Origin: Micavibrio sp.
GTDB taxonomy: Bacteria; Pseudomonadota; Alphaproteobacteria; Micavibrionales; Micavibrionaceae
Direction of reading: 5' to 3'
NCBI GenBank assembly: GCA_021604545.1
Contig: BQJE01000003.1
Span: 186,001 to 250,000 of the forward strand
Length of the DNA: 64,000 nt
This document shows, piece after piece, positions 54,853 through 63,408 of the stretch. The notes beneath the pieces were generated by a model. It worked only from the letters and a program-made list of their open reading frames with translations, searched no databases and had not been told where the DNA came from. A program made the position numbers and the translations under genes. Every line of letters begins with the position of its first letter. Position 1 is the stretch's first letter.

Positions 54853-57024
54853 ATGCTACCAGTTTCAAAATCAATTTCCTCAGAATTGTCAGTCAGTGTG
54901 AAAAAGAACAAACAAAAAAGTTCAGAGGGTACGGCTCACCTTATCTCGCCACCAACGCAAATCTGGAAAAGCCGGATAAGCTGGCGGATTACACTAGCTG
55001 TCTTTATGACGATTTTAGCCGTTCAGGCTGGAATTCTTAACATTACCATGAATAAATTTGAGATGGGACGACTTGATCATTTGCGTGAAATCGGACGCTC
55101 GGCGATCGTACCGCTTATTGACCTGTCCGTTCGCAATCTTCTGGCATCGCCGATTTCTGAAAGTGATGCCACACGGCTGCTTTCAACAACAAAAGTAAAT
55201 GGCATAGCTGTTTATTCAAGCCAGCTTGATCTGATAAAGACATATGGCGAACCACTGACGCTTGTCATGCTGGATAGGGAAAGCCTGTCAAAAACGCACA
55301 GAAGTTATGATGGTGGCTCTTATGAGCTTGTCTTTAGAGCCAATGATCTGAACAGGCCTTATATTATCGTAGCGCGCCTGGATTCCTCGCACATACCAGG
55401 AGAGCTACAAGCCTATGTCAAAGAGACGATCCTGATTATGCTGCTCATGTCAGCCTTTGTTACAACAGTCCTAATGATTGCTATGGGGAGATGGCTATTG
55501 GAGCCTATCTTGTTTATGCGCAGCAATCTCATAGCCGCTTCAGAAAATCCTGAAAACCCAAAAATCACGCCATCACCATTTGACCCTTCTGATGAGATCG
55601 GTGGCGCCATAGAAATAGCCCAAAAACTTATTCAACAAAACGCCGACAATATTAGACATATCCGCGGCGCAGCCGAGGACAAGATACATAAGCTTGCCTA
55701 TTACGACACATTGACAGGCCTGCCGAACCAAACACTTTTCCTACAAAGTCTGACGCAACATACTGTTGGCGGAGACGATGGTAAAGTTGATCGCTTTGCG
55801 GTTGTTGCTCTGGATCTTGATCACTTCAAGGACGTCAATGACTCCATGGGGCATAATGTTGGCGATGCGATTTTACGCGGTGTTGGCAAGCGTTTGCGCA
55901 CTTCAATGCCGGAATCAGCCACCGTATCACGCACTGGAGAGGATGAATTTGGCATTATCATGCCGCTGAGCACGGACATCAATAGCGCCCGTGATGTGGC
56001 CGAGCGTGTCATCAATGTCATTCGTTCGGAGCCCTTTAAAGTCTTTAATGAGCAATTCCAGGTGCGCGCCTCTGTTGGCGTTTCAACCTTTCCTGATGAC
56101 GGCACGGATCCGGACAAGGTACGGAAGAACGCTGACATTGCACTCAACCGTGCCAAGGAGGAAGGGCGCGACAGAATCAAGGAATATACGGAAGATTTCG
56201 ACAATGCCGTGCAACAACGTTTCCAGATGCTGCGTGATCTGCGCGATGCGATGGAAAACAACCAACTGGATTTGCATTATCAGCCACAACTTGACCTAAG
56301 GAGTGGCAAAGTGATTGGTGCCGAGGCTTTACTGCGCTGGTGGAAACCGGACAACAGCAAGGAAGGTGGCACATTCATTCCACCCTTTGAGTTCATCCCG
56401 GTGGCAGAACAATCGGGTCTCATCGTTCCTATTGGCGAATGGGTAATGCGCACGGCTTGTGAATCAGCTGTGGGCTGGAAGAAAGAGCACGGCACTGACA
56501 TTCGCATTGCCGTAAACGTTTCTGCCAACCAATTTAGTCAAAGCGATATCTGCGCCTTTGTTCAAAAAACAATCAGAGAAACCGGGATTAAACCAAGCCG
56601 TTTGGAGTTGGAAGTCACGGAAAGTGTTTTCATGGACGATATTGATCACACAGTCCAAACGCTAAAAGAGCTTCATGCAATAGGCGTAGAGCTAGCCATT
56701 GACGATTTCGGCACGGGGTATTCATCCCTGTCTTATCTGCGCCAGTTCCCGATTGATCGGCTCAAGATCGACCAGTCCTTTATCCGCAACGCGCTCAACA
56801 ACCCGGATGATGCAGCGATCGCCCGCACTATCGTTAGTCTCGGGCATTCCTTGAACCTCAAGGTTATTGCCGAGGGTGTGGAAACCAAAGATCACGAATC
56901 TTTCCTGGTGAAAGAAGAATGCGACGAGGTACAAGGTTATCGTTATGCCCGCCCTTGTCCAAATGAGGATTTTGTAAAATTTGTGACAAGCTATAACGGC
57001 AAGCTGTCGAGCTTTGATAAATAA
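54853..57024 (+). CDS. membrane-bound GGDEF/EAL cyclic di-GMP protein
   Basis: A 723-residue sensor-effector. Two membrane segments (near 40-60 and 190-215) flank a periplasmic domain of about 130 residues. The GGDEF domain (about 280-445) reads GEDEF near residue 359, so the second glycine is a glutamate, which should weaken or abolish cyclase activity. The EAL domain (about 455-715) has intact EALLRWW near residue 490, ELEVTESVF and DDFGTGYSSLSYLRQFPID, so it is probably an active phosphodiesterase. The ATG at 54853, preceded by GGATGGGGA, is preferred over a TTG at 54775. The gap 54601-54852 holds no clear signal. Confidence 0.88.
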   Translation: MLPVSKSISSELSVSVKKNKQKSSEGTAHLISPPTQIWKSRISWRITLAVFMTILAVQAGILNITMNKFEMGRLDHLREIGRSAIVPLIDLSVRNLLASPISESDATRLLSTTKVNGIAVYSSQLDLIKTYGEPLTLVMLDRESLSKTHRSYDGGSYELVFRANDLNRPYIIVARLDSSHIPGELQAYVKETILIMLLMSAFVTTVLMIAMGRWLLEPILFMRSNLIAASENPENPKITPSPFDPSDEIGGAIEIAQKLIQQNADNIRHIRGAAEDKIHKLAYYDTLTGLPNQTLFLQSLTQHTVGGDDGKVDRFAVVALDLDHFKDVNDSMGHNVGDAILRGVGKRLRTSMPESATVSRTGEDEFGIIMPLSTDINSARDVAERVINVIRSEPFKVFNEQFQVRASVGVSTFPDDGTDPDKVRKNADIALNRAKEEGRDRIKEYTEDFDNAVQQRFQMLRDLRDAMENNQLDLHYQPQLDLRSGKVIGAEALLRWWKPDNSKEGGTFIPPFEFIPVAEQSGLIVPIGEWVMRTACESAVGWKKEHGTDIRIAVNVSANQFSQSDICAFVQKTIRETGIKPSRLELEVTESVFMDDIDHTVQTLKELHAIGVELAIDDFGTGYSSLSYLRQFPIDRLKIDQSFIRNALNNPDDAAIARTIVSLGHSLNLKVIAEGVETKDHESFLVKEECDEVQGYRYARPCPNEDFVKFVTSYNGKLSSFDK

Positions 57025-57028
57025 GGAT

Positions 57029-57064
57029 TTGCCCTAAAAAACCTCACACGCTATACCACAGAAC
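57029..57064 (+). promoter_or_regulatory. candidate aroA promoter, leaderless geometry
   Basis: TTGCCC (57029-57034), 17 bases, TATACC (57052-57057), then seven bases to the ATG at 57065. There is no Shine-Dalgarno sequence. Confidence 0.6.
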
Positions 57065-58396
57065 ATGAGTACATCGAAAAATCTTACAGCAAAAAAAGCC
57101 GGGCCCTTGCAAGGCGTTACTAAAGTTCCGGGCGATAAATCAATCTCACACCGGGCATTAATGCTGGGTGCCATCACTGTCGGCGAAACCATTATCAGTG
57201 GTCTTTTGGAAGGCGAAGACGTCTTGGCAACGGCTGAAGCCATGCGGGCTTTGGGCGCGGAAGTCTCCCAAGGCAGTGACGGGCTATGGCGTGTATACGG
57301 CACCGGCATTGGAGGATTGAAAGAGCCGAAAGAAGCGTTGGATATGGGCAATAGTGGTACGGGCGTACGTCTTTTGATGGGGCTGGTGGCTGGCCATGCA
57401 ATAACAACGAAATTTATTGGTGATGAATCACTGAGCGGCAGGCCCATGAACCGGGTGATCAAGCCGTTGGAAATGATGGGCGCGACATTTGAAGCCGCCG
57501 AGGGCGGGACGTTACCACTAAGCGTAACCGGCAGCGAAGATACATTGCCGCTGAAATATCGTCTGCCGGTTGCCTCAGCGCAGGTAAAATCGGCGATTTT
57601 GCTGGCCGGGCTGAACGCGCCTGGGTGTACAACGGTCATTGAAGAGCGGCCTACCCGCGACCATACTGAGCGCATGCTACGCCATTTCGGATTGGAAGTA
57701 GACGTACAGGATCAAGATGACGGTTCTCAGGCGATTAGCATTATCGGACAGAACGAGTTAGAACCCTGCGCCGTTGATGTGCCGGGTGATCCTTCTTCCG
57801 CTGCTTTTCCAGCCGTAGCCGCTGTTATTAATGAAGGCTCGGATGTCCGTCTTTGCAAAATCTGCGTGAATGAAAGACGTACGGGATTGTACGTTACTTT
57901 ACAAGAAATGGGCGCTGATATTAGCTTTGAACATGAACGTATTGAAGCTGGAGAACCTGTCGCCGATATCGTTGTACGCAGCTCCGGCACACTGAAAGGG
58001 ATAGAAGTTCCTGCGGAGCGTGTGCCATCAATGATTGATGAATTCCCGGCCTTAGCGATGGCAGCGGCCTGCGCAAATGGAACGACAACCATGAGCGGTC
58101 TGGCAGAATTACGCGTCAAAGAAAGTGATCGTCTGCAAATGATCGCTGACGGGCTAAAGGCCTGTGGCGTTAAACTAGAGATGGGTAAGGACAGCCTTAC
58201 AATTCATGGAACCAGAAAACCGCCAAAGGGTGGAGCAACTATAAACACGGCTCTCGACCACCGCATTGCCATGGCATTTTTGGTTCTTGGCACTGCGAGC
58301 GACGAGCCGATCACCATTGATGATGCGGCGCCCATTAAAACCAGCTTCCCTAATTTTGAAGAGTTGATGGAAGATCTTGGGGCCGAGATAGGCTAA
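57065..58396 (+). CDS. aroA: 3-phosphoshikimate 1-carboxyvinyltransferase (EPSP synthase)
   Basis: AroA makes EPSP from shikimate-3-phosphate and phosphoenolpyruvate in aromatic amino acid synthesis. The 443-residue enzyme has the substrate-binding GDKSISHRALMLGAI, LDMGNSGTGVRLLMGL, FIGDESLSGRPMNRVI, and RVKESDRLQM. The N-terminal GLLEGEDVLATAEAMRALGAE resembles class II enzymes of Alphaproteobacteria. It probably begins the aroA-cmk-rpsA block, although a minus-strand lipoprotein gene intervenes before cmk here. Confidence 0.95.
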   Translation: MSTSKNLTAKKAGPLQGVTKVPGDKSISHRALMLGAITVGETIISGLLEGEDVLATAEAMRALGAEVSQGSDGLWRVYGTGIGGLKEPKEALDMGNSGTGVRLLMGLVAGHAITTKFIGDESLSGRPMNRVIKPLEMMGATFEAAEGGTLPLSVTGSEDTLPLKYRLPVASAQVKSAILLAGLNAPGCTTVIEERPTRDHTERMLRHFGLEVDVQDQDDGSQAISIIGQNELEPCAVDVPGDPSSAAFPAVAAVINEGSDVRLCKICVNERRTGLYVTLQEMGADISFEHERIEAGEPVADIVVRSSGTLKGIEVPAERVPSMIDEFPALAMAAACANGTTTMSGLAELRVKESDRLQMIADGLKACGVKLEMGKDSLTIHGTRKPPKGGATINTALDHRIAMAFLVLGTASDEPITIDDAAPIKTSFPNFEELMEDLGAEIG

Positions 58397-58400
58397 TTAT

Positions 58401-59000
58401 TTAGTTAGCGGGCCGCCAATTATCAAGCCAGATATCGAGCGGAACCACGGCAGGCTCTTCACCATTATCAAAGTAATAGCTATCAATAACGTACACCGCA
58501 CGGGTTTCTTTTTCGCGTACAGCTCCGGCATTATGCGGGTAGATGCCATTGATAATATAGCCACGATGAACAGGCTCCCTCGCCTCATGCCAGACAAGTA
58601 CACCTTCTTCATCCAAAAAGCGTAAATATCTTGTGGTATTCACCGCTTCATCAATACAATCCATCTGGCCATGACCAGCTTTAAAAGTCTCGGCTTTTCC
58701 ACGATCGGGGGCCAGTCCACTTTGTTCATTGGTGTATGTTTCAATCAGGGCGATGGCGGCGGCCATTTTTTCACGCTCTTTTTCGGCATTTTTGGCCGGC
58801 CTCTTAAAAGGCTTCATAACATTCTTCCAGCTTTTATCATCAAGGCCGACAGGCATACGAAACGTACAGTTAAACCCATGGCAGAGCTTAAAGCTTTGTC
58901 TGGTCTCATATGGCGCTGTGTAAGAAGCCATGCTTAACCCCTGTCCTTTGGCACAGCCACAAAGCAAAAACAGACAACAAAATGAAAGAAAGTATTTCAT
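58401..59000 (-). CDS. hypothetical lipoprotein
   Basis: A 199-residue lipoprotein precursor with signal and lipobox LLCGC at residue 15-16. The mature part has conserved-looking segments: GQMDCIDEAVNTTRYLRFL, VLVWHEAREPVHRGYI, and VYVIDSYYFDNGE. The order cysteine, histidine, aspartate is that of papain- or transglutaminase-like enzymes, but the fold is not certain. I know similar uncharacterised proteins from Proteobacteria. It interrupts the usual aroA-cmk adjacency on the opposite strand. Confidence 0.75.
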   Translation of the reverse strand: MKYFLSFCCLFLLCGCAKGQGLSMASYTAPYETRQSFKLCHGFNCTFRMPVGLDDKSWKNVMKPFKRPAKNAEKEREKMAAAIALIETYTNEQSGLAPDRGKAETFKAGHGQMDCIDEAVNTTRYLRFLDEEGVLVWHEAREPVHRGYIINGIYPHNAGAVREKETRAVYVIDSYYFDNGEEPAVVPLDIWLDNWRPAN

Positions 59001-59024
59001 GGTTTTTTACTAACGCTTTGTGCC

Positions 59025-59053
59025 TTGGCAATAAAGGAAAAAAAATTCATACT
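59025..59053 (+). promoter_or_regulatory. candidate cmk promoter
   Basis: TTGGCA (59025-59030), 17 bases, CATACT (59048-59053), with TAAGGAGA as ribosome site before the ATG at 59075. Confidence 0.5.
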
Positions 59054-59074
59054 GGCCCGGCTTAAGGAGAGTTT

Positions 59075-59761
59075 ATGCCCCATCCCATCATCGCCATTGA
59101 CGGCCCCGCAGCCAGCGGCAAAGGCACATTGTCGCGTAATATTGCTGAAAAGCTTCATTATGCGCATATGGATACGGGTAGCCTGTACCGTGCTGTGGCG
59201 TTTGAAGTGCTGGAGGCCGATGGTGATCCTGAGAATGAAAGTGATAGCGTACGTGCGGCGCAAAGCCTGACAAAAAAAATAGGAGAAGCGTCTTCTCCTT
59301 CCTCAATCCTGGATAACCCCAAACTAAGAGAGGATGATGTGGCTGTCGGCGCTTCAAAAGTAGCGGCCATTCAGCGTGTTCGGGACAGACTAGTTACCTT
59401 GCAAAGAGACTTCGCGCAAAACCCTGGTGAGGGCTATGAAGGAGCCGTTTTAGACGGACGGGATATCGGCACCGTCATTTGCCCTGAAGCCAGCGTCAAA
59501 CTCTATGTTATCGCGGATATCGAGATTCGGGCCGAAAGACGCATGAAAGAGTTGCAATCCAAGGGAATTGCCGCTACAAGTGGCACCGTTTTAGAAGATA
59601 TGCGCGCGCGGGACGCAAGGGACACAGAGCGTAAGAGCTCTCCTTTGAAACCCGCTGAGGATGCGGTGATGGTGGATACATCACAATTGTCCGAAAGCGA
59701 AGTGCTGGAAAAAGCTCTTGAAATAATTCAGGAAAAGCTCTCCGGCCCTACGATATCCTAG
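59075..59761 (+). CDS. cmk: cytidylate kinase
   Basis: Phosphorylates CMP and dCMP. The 228-residue enzyme has P-loop GPAASGKGTLS, then MDTGSLYRAVA and the LID/NMP region DGRDIGTVICPEASVKLYV, RRMKELQSKG and ARDARDTERKSSPLKPAEDA. The order cmk-rpsA is conserved across Proteobacteria. Confidence 0.96.
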   Translation: MPHPIIAIDGPAASGKGTLSRNIAEKLHYAHMDTGSLYRAVAFEVLEADGDPENESDSVRAAQSLTKKIGEASSPSSILDNPKLREDDVAVGASKVAAIQRVRDRLVTLQRDFAQNPGEGYEGAVLDGRDIGTVICPEASVKLYVIADIEIRAERRMKELQSKGIAATSGTVLEDMRARDARDTERKSSPLKPAEDAVMVDTSQLSESEVLEKALEIIQEKLSGPTIS

Positions 59762-59884
59762 CCCGACGTGATTTAACGTTTGTGGCCTGATCTTCGTTCA
59801 TTTCTTCTGAAACATGTACCGCACCACCGCTTTAAAAGTTTAAGGCGTCTGGTGTTATTTTGAACAAAGAAAAGGAACTAAAAT

Positions 59885-61777
59885 ATGGCGCATGTAGCCG
59901 CGAATTTACAAGACAAGGACGACTCGAAGGACTTTGAAGCCCTTCTGAGCGAATCCCTAAAAGGACAGGAAAAATTTACAGGCAATGTTGTTAAGGGAAC
60001 AGTGATTGCCGTTGATAACGAATTTGTGATTGTTGATGTTGGCCTCAAATCTGAGGGCCGCATTCCGAAACAGGAATTTTCAAAGCCGGGCGAAGACCCG
60101 GAAATCAAAGCCGGTGATGATGTCGAAGTCTTTGTTGAAAAGATGGAAGACAGAAACGGTGAATCCGTTCTCTCGCGCGAAAAAGCACGCCGCGAGGAAG
60201 TCTGGATTGAGCTGGAAAAATCTCACAAGGACAACGAACGTGTGACCGGTATGATCTTTGGCCGCGTCAAAGGCGGCTTTACCGTAGATCTTGGCGGCGC
60301 CGTTGCATTCTTACCAGGCTCACAGGTTGATATCCGCCCGGTACGCGATGTCACACCACTGATGGGCAATCCGCAGCCATTTCATATTCTTAAGATGGAT
60401 CGTAGCCGTGGCAATATTGTTGTCTCACGCCGCGCCGTTTTGGAAGAGAGCCGCGAAGAAGCGAAGAGTGATTTGCTTGATACACTCAAGGAAGGACAAG
60501 TTGTACAGGGCATTGTCAAAAATATTACTGACTATGGTGCCTTTGTTGACCTTGGCGGCGTCGATGGTTTGCTCCACGTCACCGATATTTCATGGAAGCG
60601 TGTCAATCACCCATCCGAGGTTTTACAAATCGGTCAGAGCGTTGATGTACAAATCGTTCGCTTTAACGAGGAAACCCAGCGCATTTCACTGGGCATGAAA
60701 CAGCTTGAGGATGATCCATGGAAAGACGTCGTAGGCAAATATGCCGTCGACACCAAATTCACCGGCCGTGTTACCAACATCGCCGATTACGGTGCTTTTG
60801 TTGAACTGGAAGACGGGATTGAAGGTCTGGTTCATGTCTCCGAGATGTCATGGGTTAAAAAGAATATCCACCCCGGTAAAATCGTTTCCACTTCACAAGA
60901 AGTCGAAGTCATGGTTCTGGATGTGGATGCTGAAAAGCGCCGGATTTCTCTTGGTCTTAAGCAATGTCAGGAGAATCCGTGGGCGGCCTTTGCAGAGAGC
61001 CATAAAGTTGATGATATTATCGAAGGCGAGATCCGTAACATAACCGAATTTGGTTTGTTTATTGGTCTGACCGAAGATATCGACGGCATGGTCCACCTTT
61101 CTGATATTTCATGGGAAGACCAGACGGAGGAAGTTCTGAAGGGATTCACAAAAGACGAAATGACGAAGGTTAAAATCCTCGACATGGACCCGGGCAAAGA
61201 ACGCGTTGCGCTTGGTATCAAACAGCTCACTGACGATCCTTTCAAAGGGGCGATGGAGGGCATGGCCAAAGGCGCAGTTGTCACCTGTACCGTGTCTGAA
61301 ATTCAGGACAAGGCGATTGAGGTCACCATTAATGACGGTATCACCGGCATCATCAAAAAGGCTGATCTGTCGCGCGAGCGTTCCGAACAACGCCCGGACC
61401 GTTTTGCCGTTGGTGAGAAGCTTGATGCGAAGATCCTGACGATGGATAAGAAAACACGCAAAGTAACGCTTTCGATCAAAGCCCGCGAAATCGATGAAGA
61501 CAAGCAAGCGATGAAAGAGTTTGGCTCTACCGAAAGTGGTGCGTCTCTTGGCGATATTCTTGGTGCAGCGCTCCAGGAAAAAGAGGGGCAGAAAAAAGAG
61601 GACAAGTCCAAAGAAGAGGGCGCGGAGGCAGACGCTAAGGAAGAAAAGCCAAAGAAGAAAGCTGCAGCCAAAAAGAAAGCCGATGATGAGCCAAAAGCTG
61701 AAAAGGCTGAGAAAAAGGAAAAAGCCCCGGCTAAGAAGAAGAAAGCTGACGCAAAAGCTGATGGGGAAGACGCTTAA
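59885..61777 (+). CDS. rpsA: 30S ribosomal protein S1
   Basis: S1 binds mRNA on the small subunit and helps initiation on structured leaders. The 630-residue protein holds six S1 repeats, for example VKGTVIAVDNEFVIVDVGLK, VKNITDYGAFVDLGGVDGLLH, VTNIADYGAFVELEDGIEGLVH and IRNITEFGLFIGL. After about residue 540 a tail rich in lysine, alanine and glutamate (PKKKAAAKKKADDEPKAEK) extends it beyond the usual 560-570. AAAGGAACT is the ribosome site. It is followed by a strong terminator. Confidence 0.97.
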   Translation: MAHVAANLQDKDDSKDFEALLSESLKGQEKFTGNVVKGTVIAVDNEFVIVDVGLKSEGRIPKQEFSKPGEDPEIKAGDDVEVFVEKMEDRNGESVLSREKARREEVWIELEKSHKDNERVTGMIFGRVKGGFTVDLGGAVAFLPGSQVDIRPVRDVTPLMGNPQPFHILKMDRSRGNIVVSRRAVLEESREEAKSDLLDTLKEGQVVQGIVKNITDYGAFVDLGGVDGLLHVTDISWKRVNHPSEVLQIGQSVDVQIVRFNEETQRISLGMKQLEDDPWKDVVGKYAVDTKFTGRVTNIADYGAFVELEDGIEGLVHVSEMSWVKKNIHPGKIVSTSQEVEVMVLDVDAEKRRISLGLKQCQENPWAAFAESHKVDDIIEGEIRNITEFGLFIGLTEDIDGMVHLSDISWEDQTEEVLKGFTKDEMTKVKILDMDPGKERVALGIKQLTDDPFKGAMEGMAKGAVVTCTVSEIQDKAIEVTINDGITGIIKKADLSRERSEQRPDRFAVGEKLDAKILTMDKKTRKVTLSIKAREIDEDKQAMKEFGSTESGASLGDILGAALQEKEGQKKEDKSKEEGAEADAKEEKPKKKAAAKKKADDEPKAEKAEKKEKAPAKKKKADAKADGEDA

Positions 61778-61806
61778 CGCTTTAGAGCCCCTTTTATACC
61801 GTTTAC

Positions 61807-61848
61807 AAAAAGCCGACCCTCTCAATAATTAAGAGCGTCGGCTTTTTT
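61807..61848 (+). terminator. rho-independent terminator of rpsA
   Basis: AAAGCCGAC and CTCT pair with AGAG and GTCGGCTTT across one C-C mismatch, with loop CAATAATTA and a six-T tract. It separates rpsA from ihfB. Confidence 0.92.
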
Positions 61849-61952
61849 ATGTCATTTTGTCTTTAAAAATAATCCTCCCCATAAAAAACCTTTTGCGATC
61901 AATGACTTTTGCTTGACGCACCCCTGTTTGATGGGGCAATGTATTGATATTA

Positions 61953-61980
61953 TTGATAGCCAGCGGGAAAACAATATTTG
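61953..61980 (+). promoter_or_regulatory. candidate ihfB promoter
   Basis: TTGATA (61953-61958), 16 bases, TATTTG (61975-61980), 60 bases before the ihfB ATG at 62041. Matches are moderate. Confidence 0.4.
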
Positions 61981-62040
61981 CAGAGGGCTGAAGTCCTTTG
62001 CTGATGGCCCGCAAAAGGATGATTGAAAAGGACGATTAAG

Positions 62041-62343
62041 ATGACAAAGTCGGAACTGATTAGCCACCTGGCCGAACGCAATCCGCATCTTTTCATGCGC
62101 GATATTGAAAAAATCGTTGAAACAGTCTTTGAGGAAATCACATCGGCGCTGGTTCGCGGTGATCGTGTAGAGCTCAGGGGTTTCGGTGCTTTTTCCGTTA
62201 AACATCGTGACTCGCGTACAGGGCGAAACCCACGTACAGGCGAAACCGTTTATGTTGCTGCCAAGAGACTGCCCTTCTTTAAAACAGGCAAGGCATTGCG
62301 CGAGCGCCTGAACGAAAAAAAAGACGCCTTGAGTGAATTTTAA
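62041..62343 (+). CDS. ihfB: integration host factor subunit beta
   Basis: IHF-beta pairs with IHF-alpha to bend DNA sharply at specific sites. The 100-residue protein has the HU/IHF fold with [14 protein letters not shown] and [26 protein letters not shown], where the arm carries the DNA-intercalating proline. The ATG at 62041 follows AAAAGGACG; an upstream TTG (62023) is rejected. ihfA lies outside the window. Confidence 0.95.
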   Translation: MTKSELISHLAERNPHLFMRDIEKIVETVFEEITSALVRGDRVELRGFGAFSVKHRDSRTGRNPRTGETVYVAAKRLPFFKTGKALRERLNEKKDALSEF

Positions 62344-62383
62344 GGCAGCGAATATTTAGACTCAAATAAGCAAGGCCCCCAAT

Positions 62384-62716
62384 ATGGGATTGATACGCTG
62401 GATTTTTGGCTTTCTTGTTGCCCTGATTCTGGCGGCTTTTGCCGTTTTTAACCGTACCCCCGCATCACTAACCTGGAGCCCCGTTCACGTACCGCTTGAA
62501 TTACCGCTCTATATGATCGGTCTAGCGCTTATGGCTCTAGGGTTTTTCCTCGGCAGCATAATAACCTGGATGAATATGAGTAAAGTTCGCCAAGACAGGC
62601 GACGCCAGAAAAAGCAGATTAAAATCCTCGAAAAAGAGCTGGAGGCCGTGAACGAAAACGGAAACGCTGAAGCCCCATCTGATTTTTTCCCGGCCTTACC
62701 CAAAAGGAAGAAATAA
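62384..62716 (+). CDS. lapA: lipopolysaccharide assembly protein A domain protein (DUF1049)
   Basis: LapA-type inner-membrane protein thought to help coordinate LPS synthesis with transport. The 110-residue protein has two membrane segments (WIFGFLVALILAAFAVFN and LYMIGLALMALGFFLGSII) and a coiled, charged C-terminal tail facing the cytoplasm. It overlaps the pyrF ATG by one base. Confidence 0.88.
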   Translation: MGLIRWIFGFLVALILAAFAVFNRTPASLTWSPVHVPLELPLYMIGLALMALGFFLGSIITWMNMSKVRQDRRRQKKQIKILEKELEAVNENGNAEAPSDFFPALPKRKK

Positions 62717-63408
62717 TGACAATATTTTGTGCGATTGATACGACTGACCTTGCGCTGGCTGAAGAGCTTGCGGCGACGATCGGACCGGTTACCGGCGGGC
62801 TAAAACTGGGATTAGAGTTTTTTAATGCCCATGGGCCACAAGGAATAGCGCAGGTTATGGCGACCTGCGAAGATGCAGCATTATTCCTGGATTTAAAGTT
62901 TCATGACATCCCCAATACAGTGGCTGGAGCCGTACGTGCCGTTTCAGAAACGTTAAAACCCGCCTATTTAAACGTACACGCCTCGGGCGGCACCGAGATG
63001 ATGAAAGCGGCAAAAGACGCCTGCGCAACAGAAACAAAGCTTTTGGGCGTAACGATTTTAACCTCTCTGTCCGATATAGAACTCGGCGATATAGGCTATG
63101 AAGGACCGGCAGGTACGTGCGTGGAAAGACTAGCCCATCTGGCACAGCAAGCCGGGCTGGACGGTGTGGTCTGCTCAGCCATGGAAATTGAAGCGCTGCG
63201 CAAAGCCTGTGGACCGGATTTCATCCTGATGGTGCCGGGCATCCGCCCCGAAGACAGCGCCGCAGACGACCAAAAGCGTGTTATGGGCCCTGCGCAGGCC
63301 ATTAATGCCGGGGCCACGCATTTGGTAATTGGCAGGCCGATTACTCAGGCTGACGATCCTGCTCAAGCCGCTCAGGCAATTTTGGATGAGATTAATGACC
63401 AAAGTTAA
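62716..63408 (+). CDS. pyrF: orotidine-5'-phosphate decarboxylase
   Basis: Last step of UMP synthesis. The 230-residue barrel has the catalytic DLKFHDIPNTV (lysine and aspartate tetrad), LNVHASGGTEMM, and the phosphate-binding LMVPGIRPEDSAADDQKRV and HLVIGRPITQADDP. Its end overlaps trpF by 14 bases. pyrC lies at 52.3 kb. Confidence 0.96.
   Translation: MTIFCAIDTTDLALAEELAATIGPVTGGLKLGLEFFNAHGPQGIAQVMATCEDAALFLDLKFHDIPNTVAGAVRAVSETLKPAYLNVHASGGTEMMKAAKDACATETKLLGVTILTSLSDIELGDIGYEGPAGTCVERLAHLAQQAGLDGVVCSAMEIEALRKACGPDFILMVPGIRPEDSAADDQKRVMGPAQAINAGATHLVIGRPITQADDPAQAAQAILDEINDQS

Noticed and set aside
61109..61825. Minus-strand ORF of 238 residues rich in F, L and S
   Set aside because: It is the mirror of the lysine/glutamate-rich rpsA sequence and overlaps the rpsA terminator.
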